Below are positions 25,001 to 34,256 of a DNA stretch of 64,000 nucleotides, piece after piece. Below the pieces are notes generated by a model. The model searched no databases, had not been told where the DNA came from, and worked only from the letters and a program-made list of their open reading frames with translations. This DNA is from JAOZPE01 sp964601275 (GTDB lineage Bacteria; Krumholzibacteriota; Krumholzibacteriia; JAJRXK01): NCBI GenBank assembly GCA_964601275.1, contig CAZRMV010000004.1, positions 62,001 to 126,000 of the forward strand, in the 5' to 3' direction. Each line of letters starts with the position of its first letter. Position 1 is the first letter of the stretch. A program made the position numbers and the translations under genes.

Positions 25001-25365
25001 GGCCCGACATCGGTGGACTGGACCTCCCACACCACCCGGGCGGAATCACCCGGCGCGATCGTCCCCAGGCTACACACCCATTCCTGCCCGCCGGGAATCG
25101 GCGACACGACGCAACTGTCCGCCGGATCGACCGAAAGGAACTGGACCGGTCCGCCGACGTCGAAGATCAGCTGGACCTGGCTGGCCGGAGAAGGTCCCAG
25201 GTTCTCGACGACCAGGGTCCAGTCCTGGGGCGTACGGTACACCATGAACGGCGCCCGGGAATGGAAACGGACCTGGAGATCGGCGGTCTGGGCGAAGACG
25301 AGGTGTGGAAGCGCCAGCACGATGCCCAACAGGAACAGAACGAACGCTCGGCGGGGATGATCCAT
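22054..25365 (-). CDS. Giant secreted right-handed beta-helix protein with CSLREA motif and FlgD-like C-terminus
   Basis: The 1103-residue protein has a signal peptide (FVLFLLGIVLALPHLVFAQ). Residues about 28-280 form two DUF11/CARDB-like Ig modules (VVENLGPSPASQVQLIFDV; QVYNNGPEVAYGVALTD). A CSLREA motif at 301-306 (DGVCDSVHCSLREAL) marks the entry to a long run of parallel beta-helix rungs with recurring GNLISGN, GNYIGTDASG, NWIGVDASG and NRVGVSADG segments (about residues 310-880). The C-terminus is a FlgD-Ig/Por-like domain (YPNPFNPRATIRW ... GIYFLRLRLDGAD). The whole layout fits an exported or surface-attached adhesin or polysaccharide-binding protein; no catalytic residues are identifiable. 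It is the second protein in the window with this type of terminal domain. Confidence 0.85.
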   Translation of the reverse strand: MDHPRRAFVLFLLGIVLALPHLVFAQTADLQVRFHSRAPFMVYRTPQDWTLVVENLGPSPASQVQLIFDVGGPVQFLSVDPADSCVVSPIPGGQEWVCSLGTIAPGDSARVVWEVQSTDVGPPLELSWSVSAAEKDPDPTNNQGHQVLPLRGNLDFDLQLSGSFGSVVLARSLDIGTHFLQVYNNGPEVAYGVALTDSFPPGWTIGSVSAEGFGVTSTIDSSVVRCCVDSIPVGTSASFKIEFDPGGEGWARIGSTVEGYGNDLAPADNARSDSVLVLPPPDYIVNTTDDLYDGVCDSVHCSLREALTLAGWGSIIAFRIPGPAPYRIQPQTPYPYIRTLVTIDGWYQPGFAGTPLVEIDGSQEANPYSDAGLTFRTGANFSMVRGIVMGGFPTAISVGAPALTVEGCYLGVAADGATPRPNLHGIQGPLEGCRIGGSTPWQRNVISGNSGFGIWVVGQGFGRIIGNYIGTDASGMIAVPNLGGGISIDGGGGLWVGGLDPAEGNLISGNGDSTATYHFGIDAHGTVSATLHFANNWIGVDASGQAALPNQGPGLVVRGAGMWTGQRFYEVGLPGAGNLVSGNLDVGIEASAVFTSLLDNRVGVSADGTLPIPNYYGIQVKNYAVRVGEPGAGNLIGASISTAISLTTAADACTLQANRVGVDWTDQYEFSTGPTFISGPDSVVIGGAGPGEGNVFPSLQVSGMHYSTIQGNIIGLHGDGTTPFTTPPSVALFFTGTQCRVGGPNPGEGNVIGGATSFGVDITASQDVTLEGNWIGVAADGSTPVPNGQGIRVFNQIYQLTLGSLAAGNHIAYNTSTGILFTGGDYTGVEVVGNQIHDNGGDGIWVSKAWALDGWPYGSVWIHQNAIYANQELGIDLGNNGVDPSDNLDLDEGDNGQQNAPEITSAQLTGDSLLVTVFLSSSPDADFQIDLYLNRACDPSAGEGESYLGTLNLHTLSMGGGAVSGAFYLVDHSLPHVTATATDSLGQTSEFSPCVIMGGVTGVETPARPLQDRLLAPYPNPFNPRATIRWEQARAARVELTLYDRRGRRVVTLAEKEEEAGTHRLIWNGTDGRGRPVASGIYFLRLRLDGADAGGVQRLVLLK

Positions 25366-25558
25366 GTCGCGTTTCTCCCTTCAAGGGTCTCGAAGACCGG
25401 GGACCTGGGGTTCCGCCCCCACGTCGACCGGGCAAGAGGATGCCGATCGCGGAAACACGGGGGGCGCCGGTATCCCTCCCCCGGGACCCGGAGACGAAGA
25501 GATTCCCCGCATGGGAGAGAGCCCGGTGGCGACCTCCTCGATTGTACCCGTCCGGGAG

Positions 25559-25593
25559 CACCGTTCACAAGTAGACTGTTTGTGGGAACGGTG
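25559..25593. repeat. Imperfect long hairpin between the NtrC and beta-helix genes
   Basis: CACCGTTC + ACAA pairs with TTGT + (GG bulge) + GAACGGTG, giving 12 base pairs around an AT-rich 9-base loop. A second, perfect hairpin (CCTTCGA-AGTC-TCGAAGG, 25599-25616) lies directly beside it. Both follow the NtrC stop (25626, minus strand) and precede the beta-helix start by about 190 bases. They may end the NtrC transcript, although no T-run follows, or regulate the beta-helix gene. The remainder of 25366-25558 shows nothing else. Confidence 0.4.
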
Positions 25594-25625
25594 GGGACCC
25601 TTCGAAGTCTCGAAGGAACGGGCCC

Positions 25626-27014
<1,389 letters not shown>

Positions 27015-27088
27015 GGTCTTCGAAGAATCCACCGGCCGGGACCGTGGGTCAAGGGCGGTCCCGCCGCCGGTGGGAAGCACCTGAGAGG

Positions 27089-28297
27089 TCAGGAAATCCC
27101 CTCCAGCGCCCGGTCCAGATCATTGATGAGGTCGTCAACGTCCTCGACCCCCACCGACAACCGCACACACCCGGGACCGATGCCGATGTCTTCTCGTTCG
27201 CGCGCGGTCATCTGCGCATGGGAAGAATTGAACGGCAGACTGACCAGGCTCTCCACCCCACCCAGGCTGGTGGCCTCGCGGATCACTTCCACGCGCCGGC
27301 ACAGACGCAGGGCCGCCTCGTCGCCCCCCCGCACGAAGAAGGTCACCATGCCTCCGGCCATCTCCGCCAGGTCGCGCGCGGCGCGGGCATGGTCGGGATG
27401 GGAGGGAAGCAGCGGATGCAGCACCTTCTCCACCCGGGAATGGTCCTGGAGGAAGCGGGCGATCTGCAGCGCGTTGTGGTGATGGGCCCGCATCCGCAGA
27501 TGCAGGGTCTTCAGTCCGCGTTCGAGCAGGAAGGCCGCGTGGGGGTCGAGCGGACTTCCCAGGTGGATCATCTTCCGCCAGATCGTGTCCAGCAGGGCCT
27601 TGCCTCCCACCACCACCCCGGCGCACACGTCGCTGTGCCCGTTGAGGTACTTGGTGGCCGAATGCAGCACCAGGTCGGCCCCCAGGGAGAGGGGCCGGAT
27701 ACCGATGGGAGTGAGGAAGGTGGCGTCGATCACCAGCTTCAGGCCGTGCCGATGGGCGATGCCGGCCAGGGCCGGGATGTCGGCGTACTTGAGCAGGGGG
27801 TTGCTGAGCGCCTCGAAGTACAAAAGCCGGGTCTTCGGAGTGATCGCGGCCTCGATCGCCCCGAGATCGCCCGCATCCACGAGGGTGGTCTCGATGCCCC
27901 AGGCGGGAAGATGATCCATCAGCAGGCCGAAGCTCCCCCCGTAGATATCGCGGGTGCTGATCACCTGATCGCCCGCTTCCAGCAGGCTCAACAAGGTGGC
28001 GCTGATCGCGCCCATGCCCGAAGCAAACACCAATCCGCTCTCGGCGCCCTCCAGCTCGGCCATCTTGCGCTGCACCGACCACTGGCTGGGGTTTCCGTAG
28101 CGCGTATAGAACAGGTGATCGCGCTGGTCTCCCTGGACGATCGCATCGTACTTCTCGGGGCCGAAGAGAAAGACCGAGGTCTGGTAGATCGGGGTTCCCA
28201 CCGCGCCGGTCCGGGGATCGTCGAGGGTCCCCGCCTGCACGCACAGGGTGGCCGCCGCGCGGACCGGTCGGGACGAGACCTCACGCGATTCCGTCAT
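27089..28297 (-). CDS. PLP-dependent trans-sulfuration enzyme (cystathionine gamma-synthase/lyase family)
   Basis: The 402-residue protein matches the Cys/Met-metabolism PLP family: GTPIYQTSVFLF, YTRYGNPS, FASGMGAISATLLSLLEAGD, STRDIYGGSFGLL, and HSATKYLNGHSDV with the PLP-binding lysine K216, then GVESLVSLPFNSSHAQM. Members make or split cystathionine, make homocysteine from O-acylhomoserine, or degrade methionine or cysteine. The exact reaction cannot be fixed from sequence by eye. GGAGGAAGACA precedes the ATG. It lies 15 bases after the histidine kinase gene and before the NtrC gene, so a sulfur-amino-acid enzyme sits inside the two-component gene cluster and could be co-regulated with it. 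Confidence 0.88.
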   Translation of the reverse strand: MTESREVSSRPVRAAATLCVQAGTLDDPRTGAVGTPIYQTSVFLFGPEKYDAIVQGDQRDHLFYTRYGNPSQWSVQRKMAELEGAESGLVFASGMGAISATLLSLLEAGDQVISTRDIYGGSFGLLMDHLPAWGIETTLVDAGDLGAIEAAITPKTRLLYFEALSNPLLKYADIPALAGIAHRHGLKLVIDATFLTPIGIRPLSLGADLVLHSATKYLNGHSDVCAGVVVGGKALLDTIWRKMIHLGSPLDPHAAFLLERGLKTLHLRMRAHHHNALQIARFLQDHSRVEKVLHPLLPSHPDHARAARDLAEMAGGMVTFFVRGGDEAALRLCRRVEVIREATSLGGVESLVSLPFNSSHAQMTAREREDIGIGPGCVRLSVGVEDVDDLINDLDRALEGIS

Positions 28298-28312
28298 TGT
28301 CTTCCTCCATCC

Positions 28313-29527
28313 TCACGTTCCTTCGTCACGATCGCTTCTTCCGGCCCCGCGGTCCTCCGGGAACGAAGCACCCGCCGCCCCGGAAACCGGGAGCCGGACG
28401 ACAAAGCACGCGCCGCCGAGTTCTGAAGTGGTGAATTCCAGGGTTCCCCCGTGCCGGGTCACCCAGCCGTGGGCGACCGCCAGCCCCAGGCCGGTTCCCT
28501 TCGCCTTGGTGGTCACGAACGGTTCGAAGATGTGCTGGGCCACCGAAGGGTCGACCCCCGATCCGCTGTCTTCCACCTTCAGGACGGCGAACTTCCCCTT
28601 GCCCGTCGTCTCCTGGAAGACCCGCAGACGCAGGCGACCTCCTCCAGGCATCGCCTCGATCGCGTTGAGGACCAGGTTCAGGATGACCTGTCGCATCCGG
28701 TTCGAATCCATTCTCAATCTCGGGGGCTGTCCCTCGACCTTCAGATCGACCTCGACCCGGTTGTGCAGGGCCTGCTTCTGCACCAGGCGCACCACGCTCG
28801 CGGTCACCTGTTGCAGCTCGTCGAGGGCCAGGTGGGGGCGGGGGGGGCGCGCATACTCCAGGAACTGCCCGGTCAACTCCTCCAGGCGACCCAGTTCCTT
28901 CTCGCAGATCCCGGCGAATTCACGCCGCGGGTCGGCCGCATCGATTCCCTCCAGCAGAATGGGGAGGCTGCCCTTGATGCTGGCCAGGGGATTGCGGATC
29001 TCGTGGGCGAGGGAGGCCGAGAGCTGGCCCATGGCGGCGAGCCGTTCGGCCTCCTTGGTCCGCTCGAAGCTCTCGGCGAGTTGTTGGTAGGCCCGCCGCG
29101 CCTCCTCCGTCTTGCGGTGGAGTTCCTCGGCGAGCAATCCGGTGACCGCCCCGATGAGATTGAACATGATCATCTCGAGGTAGCGATCGCCGCTGGCCAT
29201 GCCGCCCCACTGGAACACGACATGCGGGAGATAGCAGAGCGTCGCCAGGATCGAGGTGATCAGTCCGCCCTTCAGACCATAGTGGAAGGCGCCCAGCACG
29301 ATGGGAACGTAGTACAGCCGTCTCCACACGTCATGGAGGCCATGATAGGAGGGATCACGCGGCGTTCCGTAGTGCAGCGCGCTCACCAGCAGCAGCGCCA
29401 CGGCGATGATGAGGATCGGACCCCACGAGGAGAGGTCGCTTCGCAGGGGTCGAAGCAATCTCTCCCGGGTCGACGACCCATCGGTGTGCGATGACGGCGG
29501 ATTGCGTTCGTCTGGCCGTGTATTCAT
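28313..29527 (-). CDS. Membrane sensor histidine kinase, NtrB-like
   Basis: The 404-residue protein begins with about 35 hydrophilic residues, followed by a membrane region of four or so helices (about 36-135: ILIIAVALLLVSAL, LYYVPIVLGAFHYG, LITSILATLCYL, MIMFNLIGAVTGLLA) with almost no periplasmic loops, suggesting sensing within the membrane. A short coiled segment leads to HisKA with H175 in SASLAHEIRNPLASI and an HATPase domain (LNLVLNAIEAMPGGG, VEDSGSGVDPS, IFEPFVTTKAKGTGLGLAV). It probably phosphorylates the NtrC-type regulator encoded two genes downstream. No ribosome-binding site is obvious before the ATG at 29527. Confidence 0.9.
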   Translation of the reverse strand: MNTRPDERNPPSSHTDGSSTRERLLRPLRSDLSSWGPILIIAVALLLVSALHYGTPRDPSYHGLHDVWRRLYYVPIVLGAFHYGLKGGLITSILATLCYLPHVVFQWGGMASGDRYLEMIMFNLIGAVTGLLAEELHRKTEEARRAYQQLAESFERTKEAERLAAMGQLSASLAHEIRNPLASIKGSLPILLEGIDAADPRREFAGICEKELGRLEELTGQFLEYARPPRPHLALDELQQVTASVVRLVQKQALHNRVEVDLKVEGQPPRLRMDSNRMRQVILNLVLNAIEAMPGGGRLRLRVFQETTGKGKFAVLKVEDSGSGVDPSVAQHIFEPFVTTKAKGTGLGLAVAHGWVTRHGGTLEFTTSELGGACFVVRLPVSGAAGASFPEDRGAGRSDRDEGT

Positions 29528-29901
29528 GGGAGGAGCCTAGTCCGGACGGGAGCTGGCGGCAAGGAAAGGGAGAGTCCTCTCCCTTGATCGCCTTCGGTGG
29601 CCTTCGGGGGGACGCGGTTTCCCGGCACTCCGCAAAGCGCATCGCCCGCGGGGCCTGAAGGTTTTCCGTTCCCCGCTGTTCCTCGAAAGAAGGTGGCGGT
29701 CCACGGCTTTCTGGCTTGGATTGTCCGGGCCGGCTTGACGAGGCGCCCCCTCATGGCTCAAGCTCTTGTGGTGGGGACGCGATTCTCCTGGTCCTGGTGG
29801 GGACGCAATCCGTCCGAGCCGGCCAGGGCGTCCCGCCCCTGGCGGGAGATGTCTCATCCATGTGTCCCGCAGCTTTCCCATCCTCCATCGAAGAGCGATC
29901 G
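29528..29901. other. Divergent intergenic region with a 12-bp direct repeat
   Basis: This 374-base stretch separates the NtrB-like kinase gene (minus) from the transglycosylase gene (plus). TGGTGGGGACGC occurs twice, at 29769-29780 and 29795-29806, 26 bases apart start to start (about 2.5 helical turns), about 95 bases before the transglycosylase start. The copies could be tandem binding sites. Small open frames across the region (such as 29597-29905) show no plausible protein. No terminator or RNA gene is seen. Confidence 0.4.
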
Positions 29902-31443
29902 ATGACCCCACGACAACGGCAGAACCATCTCATTGCCCAGTGGATGCTCCGCATCCTGGGGGGCGGTGCGTTGTTGGGCGTCGCGCTCTTCGGGCTGATC
30001 TCCTCGCTCCACGTGCAGGAGCTGCCTTCCCGCACCCAGGACGCCGACGCCGGAATCGAGGTGGCCGAGCCGCAACTCACCCGGGATCTCGACGACATCC
30101 GGGCCTCCGGTGTCCTGCGCATCCTCACCCGCAACAACAGCAGCTCGTACCTCATCCTGCGGGGTGAGGAACTGGGATTCGAATACGAACTGGCCCGCGA
30201 TTTCGCGGGCGAGATCGGGGTGAAGCTGGAAGTGGTGCTGGCGGACAGCCAGAGCAGCATGATCAGCATGCTCAACCGCGGCCTGGGAGACCTGGTGGCA
30301 GCGCCGATCGTCCCCAACGACGAACTGCGGCGCGCGGCGGCGTTCAGCCGGCCCTACAACGAGATCCAGCCGGTGCTGGTGGTTCCCCGCGAGTATCTGC
30401 ACCTCTACCGCGACGAGAACGACCTGAACGGACGGATGGTGGCGGTCCAGCGCTACTCGAACGAACAGGAATTGTTGACCCATCTGCGCCGGCGCGGCAT
30501 CGAGGTGGGCATCGTGTACCTGTCGCCGGATGTCTCCACCGAGGAGATCCTCGACATGGTCGCCGACGGCACCTACAGCGCGGCGGTGGCCAGCAGCCGG
30601 GTCGCCCGCGCGTCGATGACCCTGCGTCCCGAATTGGCGATCGCCTTCCCCTTGGGAAAGAACCAGAGCGTGTGCTGGGCGGTGCGCCGCAACAGCCCGG
30701 AACTTCTCGCCGAGCTCGATCGTTTTCTCGCCCGCAACTACCGCATCAAGGAAAACGGCGAGGTCGTCGGATCCGAACTCTACAATGTCCTGGTGAACAA
30801 GTACTTCCAGGACGAACGGCAGATCCTGCGGCGCGCCGAGGATCCCTTCCACGTCGCGCGGACAGGAAAGATCTCCCCCTACGACGTCCTCATCCAGGAC
30901 GTGGCCGAACGCTACGGTTTCGACTGGCGGTTGTTGGCGAGCGTGTGCTTCCAGGAAAGCCACTTCGATCCCGAGCGCGAGTCGTGGGCCGGCGCCGTCG
31001 GGCTCATGCAGGTGATGCCTTCGGTGCATGGAGTGCCCGCCGACAGTCTCAAGATTCCCGAGGTGAACCTGGAGATCGGCACCGCCTATCTCCGCAAGCT
31101 CTGCAACAACTACTCGTACCTTCCCGAGGACCAGCGGCTTCGCTTCGCCCTGGCCGCGTACAACGCCGGCCCCGGCCATATCGATGACGCCCGAATTCTC
31201 TCGATCCTCCGCGGCAAGAACCCCAACCGCTGGGAGGGATCGGTCGAGGAGAGCCTGATGCTTTTGCGCAAGCCCGAGTACCACCGCCAGGCGCGCTACG
31301 GATACGTGAGGGGAAGCGAGCCGGTGAGCTACGTCCGCCAGATCCTGCGCCGTTGGGAGTTGTTCAAGGAGCTGACTTCGCGCGAGACCGTTTCCAGGAC
31401 CACCGCATCCCGGCGGACCGAGACCGCCCTCTCCAGCCGCTGA
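29902..31443 (+). CDS. mltF: MltF-type membrane-bound lytic murein transglycosylase
   Basis: The 513-residue protein has an N-terminal signal anchor (LRILGGGALLGVALFGLI), a periplasmic solute-binding-protein family 3 domain (about 60-290; begins LDDIRASGVLRILTRNNS) and a C-terminal SLT lysozyme-like domain (about 325-450) with catalytic E352 in CFQESHFDP, then AGAVGLMQVMP and ALAAYNAGPGHI. MltF cleaves peptidoglycan to give anhydromuropeptides; its solute-binding module is thought to respond to cell-wall peptides. The length and domain order match the family. The gene ends 26 bases before the radical SAM gene on the same strand; co-transcription is possible but not functionally obvious. Confidence 0.92.
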   Translation: MTPRQRQNHLIAQWMLRILGGGALLGVALFGLISSLHVQELPSRTQDADAGIEVAEPQLTRDLDDIRASGVLRILTRNNSSSYLILRGEELGFEYELARDFAGEIGVKLEVVLADSQSSMISMLNRGLGDLVAAPIVPNDELRRAAAFSRPYNEIQPVLVVPREYLHLYRDENDLNGRMVAVQRYSNEQELLTHLRRRGIEVGIVYLSPDVSTEEILDMVADGTYSAAVASSRVARASMTLRPELAIAFPLGKNQSVCWAVRRNSPELLAELDRFLARNYRIKENGEVVGSELYNVLVNKYFQDERQILRRAEDPFHVARTGKISPYDVLIQDVAERYGFDWRLLASVCFQESHFDPERESWAGAVGLMQVMPSVHGVPADSLKIPEVNLEIGTAYLRKLCNNYSYLPEDQRLRFALAAYNAGPGHIDDARILSILRGKNPNRWEGSVEESLMLLRKPEYHRQARYGYVRGSEPVSYVRQILRRWELFKELTSRETVSRTTASRRTETALSSR

Positions 31444-31469
31444 CCCCCGGGAAAGGGCGGCCTGAAGTC

Positions 31470-34256
31470 ATGGCCCTGCTCCACGATCACCCCTATGCCG
31501 GGTTCCTCCACGAGGTGGAGAAGCCGGCCCGCTATCTCGGCGGCGAATACCAGCAGATCGTCAAGGACCCCACCTCGGTGCGGGTGCAGCTCGCGCTGGC
31601 CTTCCCCGACCTCTATGACCTCGGGATGAGCCACCTCGGCACGAAGATCCTCTACTCGGTCATCAACCGGCAACCGGACATGTTGTGCGAGAGGGTGTTC
31701 GCGCCGTGGGAGGACATGGAGGTCCAGCTGCGCGCGCGGGGACTGCCCGTGCTCACCCTGGAGAGCCACCGCCCCCTGCGCGATTTCGACGTGGTGGGTT
31801 TCTCCCTGCAGTACGAGTTGACCTTCACCAACGTCCTCAACCTTCTCGACCTCTCCGGGATACCCCTCCACGGCGAGGAACGATCCGAGGACGATCCCAT
31901 CATCATCGCCGGCGGGCCGGTGGCGACCCAGCCCGAACCCATGGCGCCTTTCATCGATGCGTTCCTCATCGGGGACGCCGAGGAGAAGTTGCCCGAGCTG
32001 TTGCGGGAAGTCGCCCGCTGCCGGGAAGAAGGGGCAAGCCGCCGCGACCTTCTGATCGCACTCGCCCGCCTGGGCGGAATCTACTGTCCCTCGCTGTACG
32101 CGACCGGGGTGGTCGACGCGGGCGGATTCGAGGTGGTCACCCACCCGCGGGTGGACGGCATTCCCGAGCGTCCCCAACGCGTCATCCTGGAGAAGCTCGA
32201 CGACGCGCCCTTTCCCGACGATTCCCCGGTCGCCGCCGCCGAGGCCATCTTCGATCGCATGAGCATCGAGATCGCCCGCGGATGCACCGAGGGTTGCCGC
32301 TTCTGCCAGGCGGGAATGATCTACCGCCCGGTGCGCGAGCGCGACCCTCAGAAGATCGTCGACACTCTCGTCTCCGCCCTGCATAAAGGCGGGTATGATG
32401 AAGCCGGTCTGACCACCTTGAGCACCGCCGACTACTCGTGCATCTCTCCCTTGATCAAGAAGGTCATGGAGCGCCTGCGCCCGGAGAAGGTCAGCCTGTC
32501 GGTGGCCTCCCTGCGCGCCTACGGATTGGACGAGGATCTGCTCGACGAGATCTCCAGCGTGCGCGCGACCGGGCTGACCTTCGCGCCCGAAGCGGGAACG
32601 CAGCGCATGCGCGACGTCATCAACAAGAACATCAGCCATGACGACATCATCCAGACCGCGCACCGCGTATTCTCGCGGGGATGGCGCCGTATGAAGCTCT
32701 ATTTCATGATCGGCCTGCCGACCGAGGATGACGAAGACGTCGTGGGCATCATGGAACTCGGCCGCGAGATGAAGGAGATCGGGCGCAGCTACCACCGCGG
32801 AAAGGCCGGGGTCACCGTCTCGGTGAGCAGCCATGTGCCCAAACCGCACACTCCCTTCCAGTGGGCCGCGATGGATTCCCTCGCGGAAATCGAACGCAAG
32901 CAGGAATTGCTGTTCACCCTCGCCCGGAGATATCGGCTCGAATTCCGCCGCCACGACCCCCGCACCTCGTGGCTGGAGGGAATCATCGGCCGGGGAGACC
33001 GGCGCGTGGCGCACCTCGTCGAAGCCGCTTGGCGCAAGGGGGCCCGTTTCGACGGTTGGAACGACCGCCTGAAGTGGGACGCGTGGGTGGAGGCCCTGCA
33101 GGAGACCGGGATCGACCCCTTGCCCTACCTGGGCACCATCGCTACCGACGTGCGACTTCCCTGGGATCATCTCGATCTGCAGCTTCAGCCGCGCTTCCTG
33201 CTGCGGGATTGGCGCCTGGCGATGAAGGGCCGCCTGGCCCCGCCCTGCGGGAAACCGGTGGGAGCCCAGGTACATCACACCAACCTGGCCGATCACGAGG
33301 TCGACACCCGCAAACTGGTCTGCTACCACTGCGGGGTGGCGTGCGATCTCGACCACATGCGGAAGGAACGGGGCGAGTTCCTGCGCGAGCTGGCCGCGTT
33401 CGAACCCGCTTCCGACCAGGAGAGTCGTAGCCGGCGCGTCGAACAGCAGAAGCGGATCGAGAAGGGCGGCGCCCCCCACGATTTCCACCAGGGCGAAGCC
33501 GTCCGGATCCGGTTGCAGTTCACCAAGCGGGGCGCCGACGCGATGACCGGACATCTCGACCTGGTGCGCAAGCTGCCCCGGGTGCTGCGCCGGGCCGGTC
33601 TGCCGGTCTTCTACACCGAGGGTTTCCACCCCAAGCCGGCGATCTCCTTCGGTCCCGCCCTGCCGCTGGGGGTGGAGAGCGTCGGCGAACTCGCCGAGGT
33701 GAAACTCACCCGGACCTTGCCCATGGACGAGATCCTGCGGCGGCTGAACGCGGTGAGCGAGGAAGGGCTGAAGTTCCTCGCCGGACATCTCGTGGCCCCC
33801 GGCGATGCGCCGTTGAGCCGGCGCCTGGACCGAGCCGATTATCTGGTGGATCTGCGCGGAGTGCTCGGCGCCGGGAATGGCGGGGACGGGGAATGGACGC
33901 GGCGCATCCAGGAGTTCATGGACTGCTCCCACCGTCCGGTGACCATCCACCGCAAGAAGAAGGAACGGCGGGTGGACGCCCGGGAAGTGGTCGACCGGGT
34001 GCGCCCGGCAACATTGCAGGATCTCTCCCGCTGGCCCGACCCGATCTTTGGCGAAGGAGACGAGGCAGTGTTCTTCCTCCGCTTGCGCCTCGACCTGCCC
34101 CACACCCTCAAGCCGGTCGAAGCGATGCGCGCGATCCTGCAAAACCCGCGCCTGGAGTTGCCGGTGACCCGGATCTTCCGCCTGGCCCTGCTCAAGGTGG
34201 AAGGGAAGGAACTGGTTCCCAGCCTGGGCGCCGAGGCCGCGCGCGCCTCAGGCTGA
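31470..34256 (+). CDS. Fused B12-binding-type radical SAM protein with C-terminal DUF2344 domain (TIGR03960-type)
   Basis: The 928-residue protein has an N-terminal B12-binding-like part (FPDLYDLGMSHLGTKILYSVI), a radical SAM domain with the iron-sulfur motif C272-x3-C276-x2-C279 in RGCTEGCRFCQAGM, and an HCGVACDL cysteine pair near residue 620. From about residue 670 a DUF2344 domain follows (QFTKRGADAMTGHLDLVRKL; YTEGFHPKPAISFGPALPLG). In many genomes the two halves are separate genes beside ribosomal or RNase G genes; the fused form is widespread in some phyla. The reaction is unknown; RNA or ribosome modification has been suggested from gene context elsewhere. The ATG at 31470 places the conserved region at the N-terminus. 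The 3' end overlaps the convergent ATPase gene by 9 bases. Confidence 0.9.
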   Translation: MALLHDHPYAGFLHEVEKPARYLGGEYQQIVKDPTSVRVQLALAFPDLYDLGMSHLGTKILYSVINRQPDMLCERVFAPWEDMEVQLRARGLPVLTLESHRPLRDFDVVGFSLQYELTFTNVLNLLDLSGIPLHGEERSEDDPIIIAGGPVATQPEPMAPFIDAFLIGDAEEKLPELLREVARCREEGASRRDLLIALARLGGIYCPSLYATGVVDAGGFEVVTHPRVDGIPERPQRVILEKLDDAPFPDDSPVAAAEAIFDRMSIEIARGCTEGCRFCQAGMIYRPVRERDPQKIVDTLVSALHKGGYDEAGLTTLSTADYSCISPLIKKVMERLRPEKVSLSVASLRAYGLDEDLLDEISSVRATGLTFAPEAGTQRMRDVINKNISHDDIIQTAHRVFSRGWRRMKLYFMIGLPTEDDEDVVGIMELGREMKEIGRSYHRGKAGVTVSVSSHVPKPHTPFQWAAMDSLAEIERKQELLFTLARRYRLEFRRHDPRTSWLEGIIGRGDRRVAHLVEAAWRKGARFDGWNDRLKWDAWVEALQETGIDPLPYLGTIATDVRLPWDHLDLQLQPRFLLRDWRLAMKGRLAPPCGKPVGAQVHHTNLADHEVDTRKLVCYHCGVACDLDHMRKERGEFLRELAAFEPASDQESRSRRVEQQKRIEKGGAPHDFHQGEAVRIRLQFTKRGADAMTGHLDLVRKLPRVLRRAGLPVFYTEGFHPKPAISFGPALPLGVESVGELAEVKLTRTLPMDEILRRLNAVSEEGLKFLAGHLVAPGDAPLSRRLDRADYLVDLRGVLGAGNGGDGEWTRRIQEFMDCSHRPVTIHRKKKERRVDAREVVDRVRPATLQDLSRWPDPIFGEGDEAVFFLRLRLDLPHTLKPVEAMRAILQNPRLELPVTRIFRLALLKVEGKELVPSLGAEAARASG

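Noticed and set aside
31329..34142. A 937-codon minus-strand frame opposite the radical SAM fusion
   Set aside because: It is His/Gln/Gly-rich, lacks any motif, and lies wholly antisense to a well-supported gene; the same holds for the long frames at 13017-14720, 19479-21626, 39531-41516 and 44050-47202.
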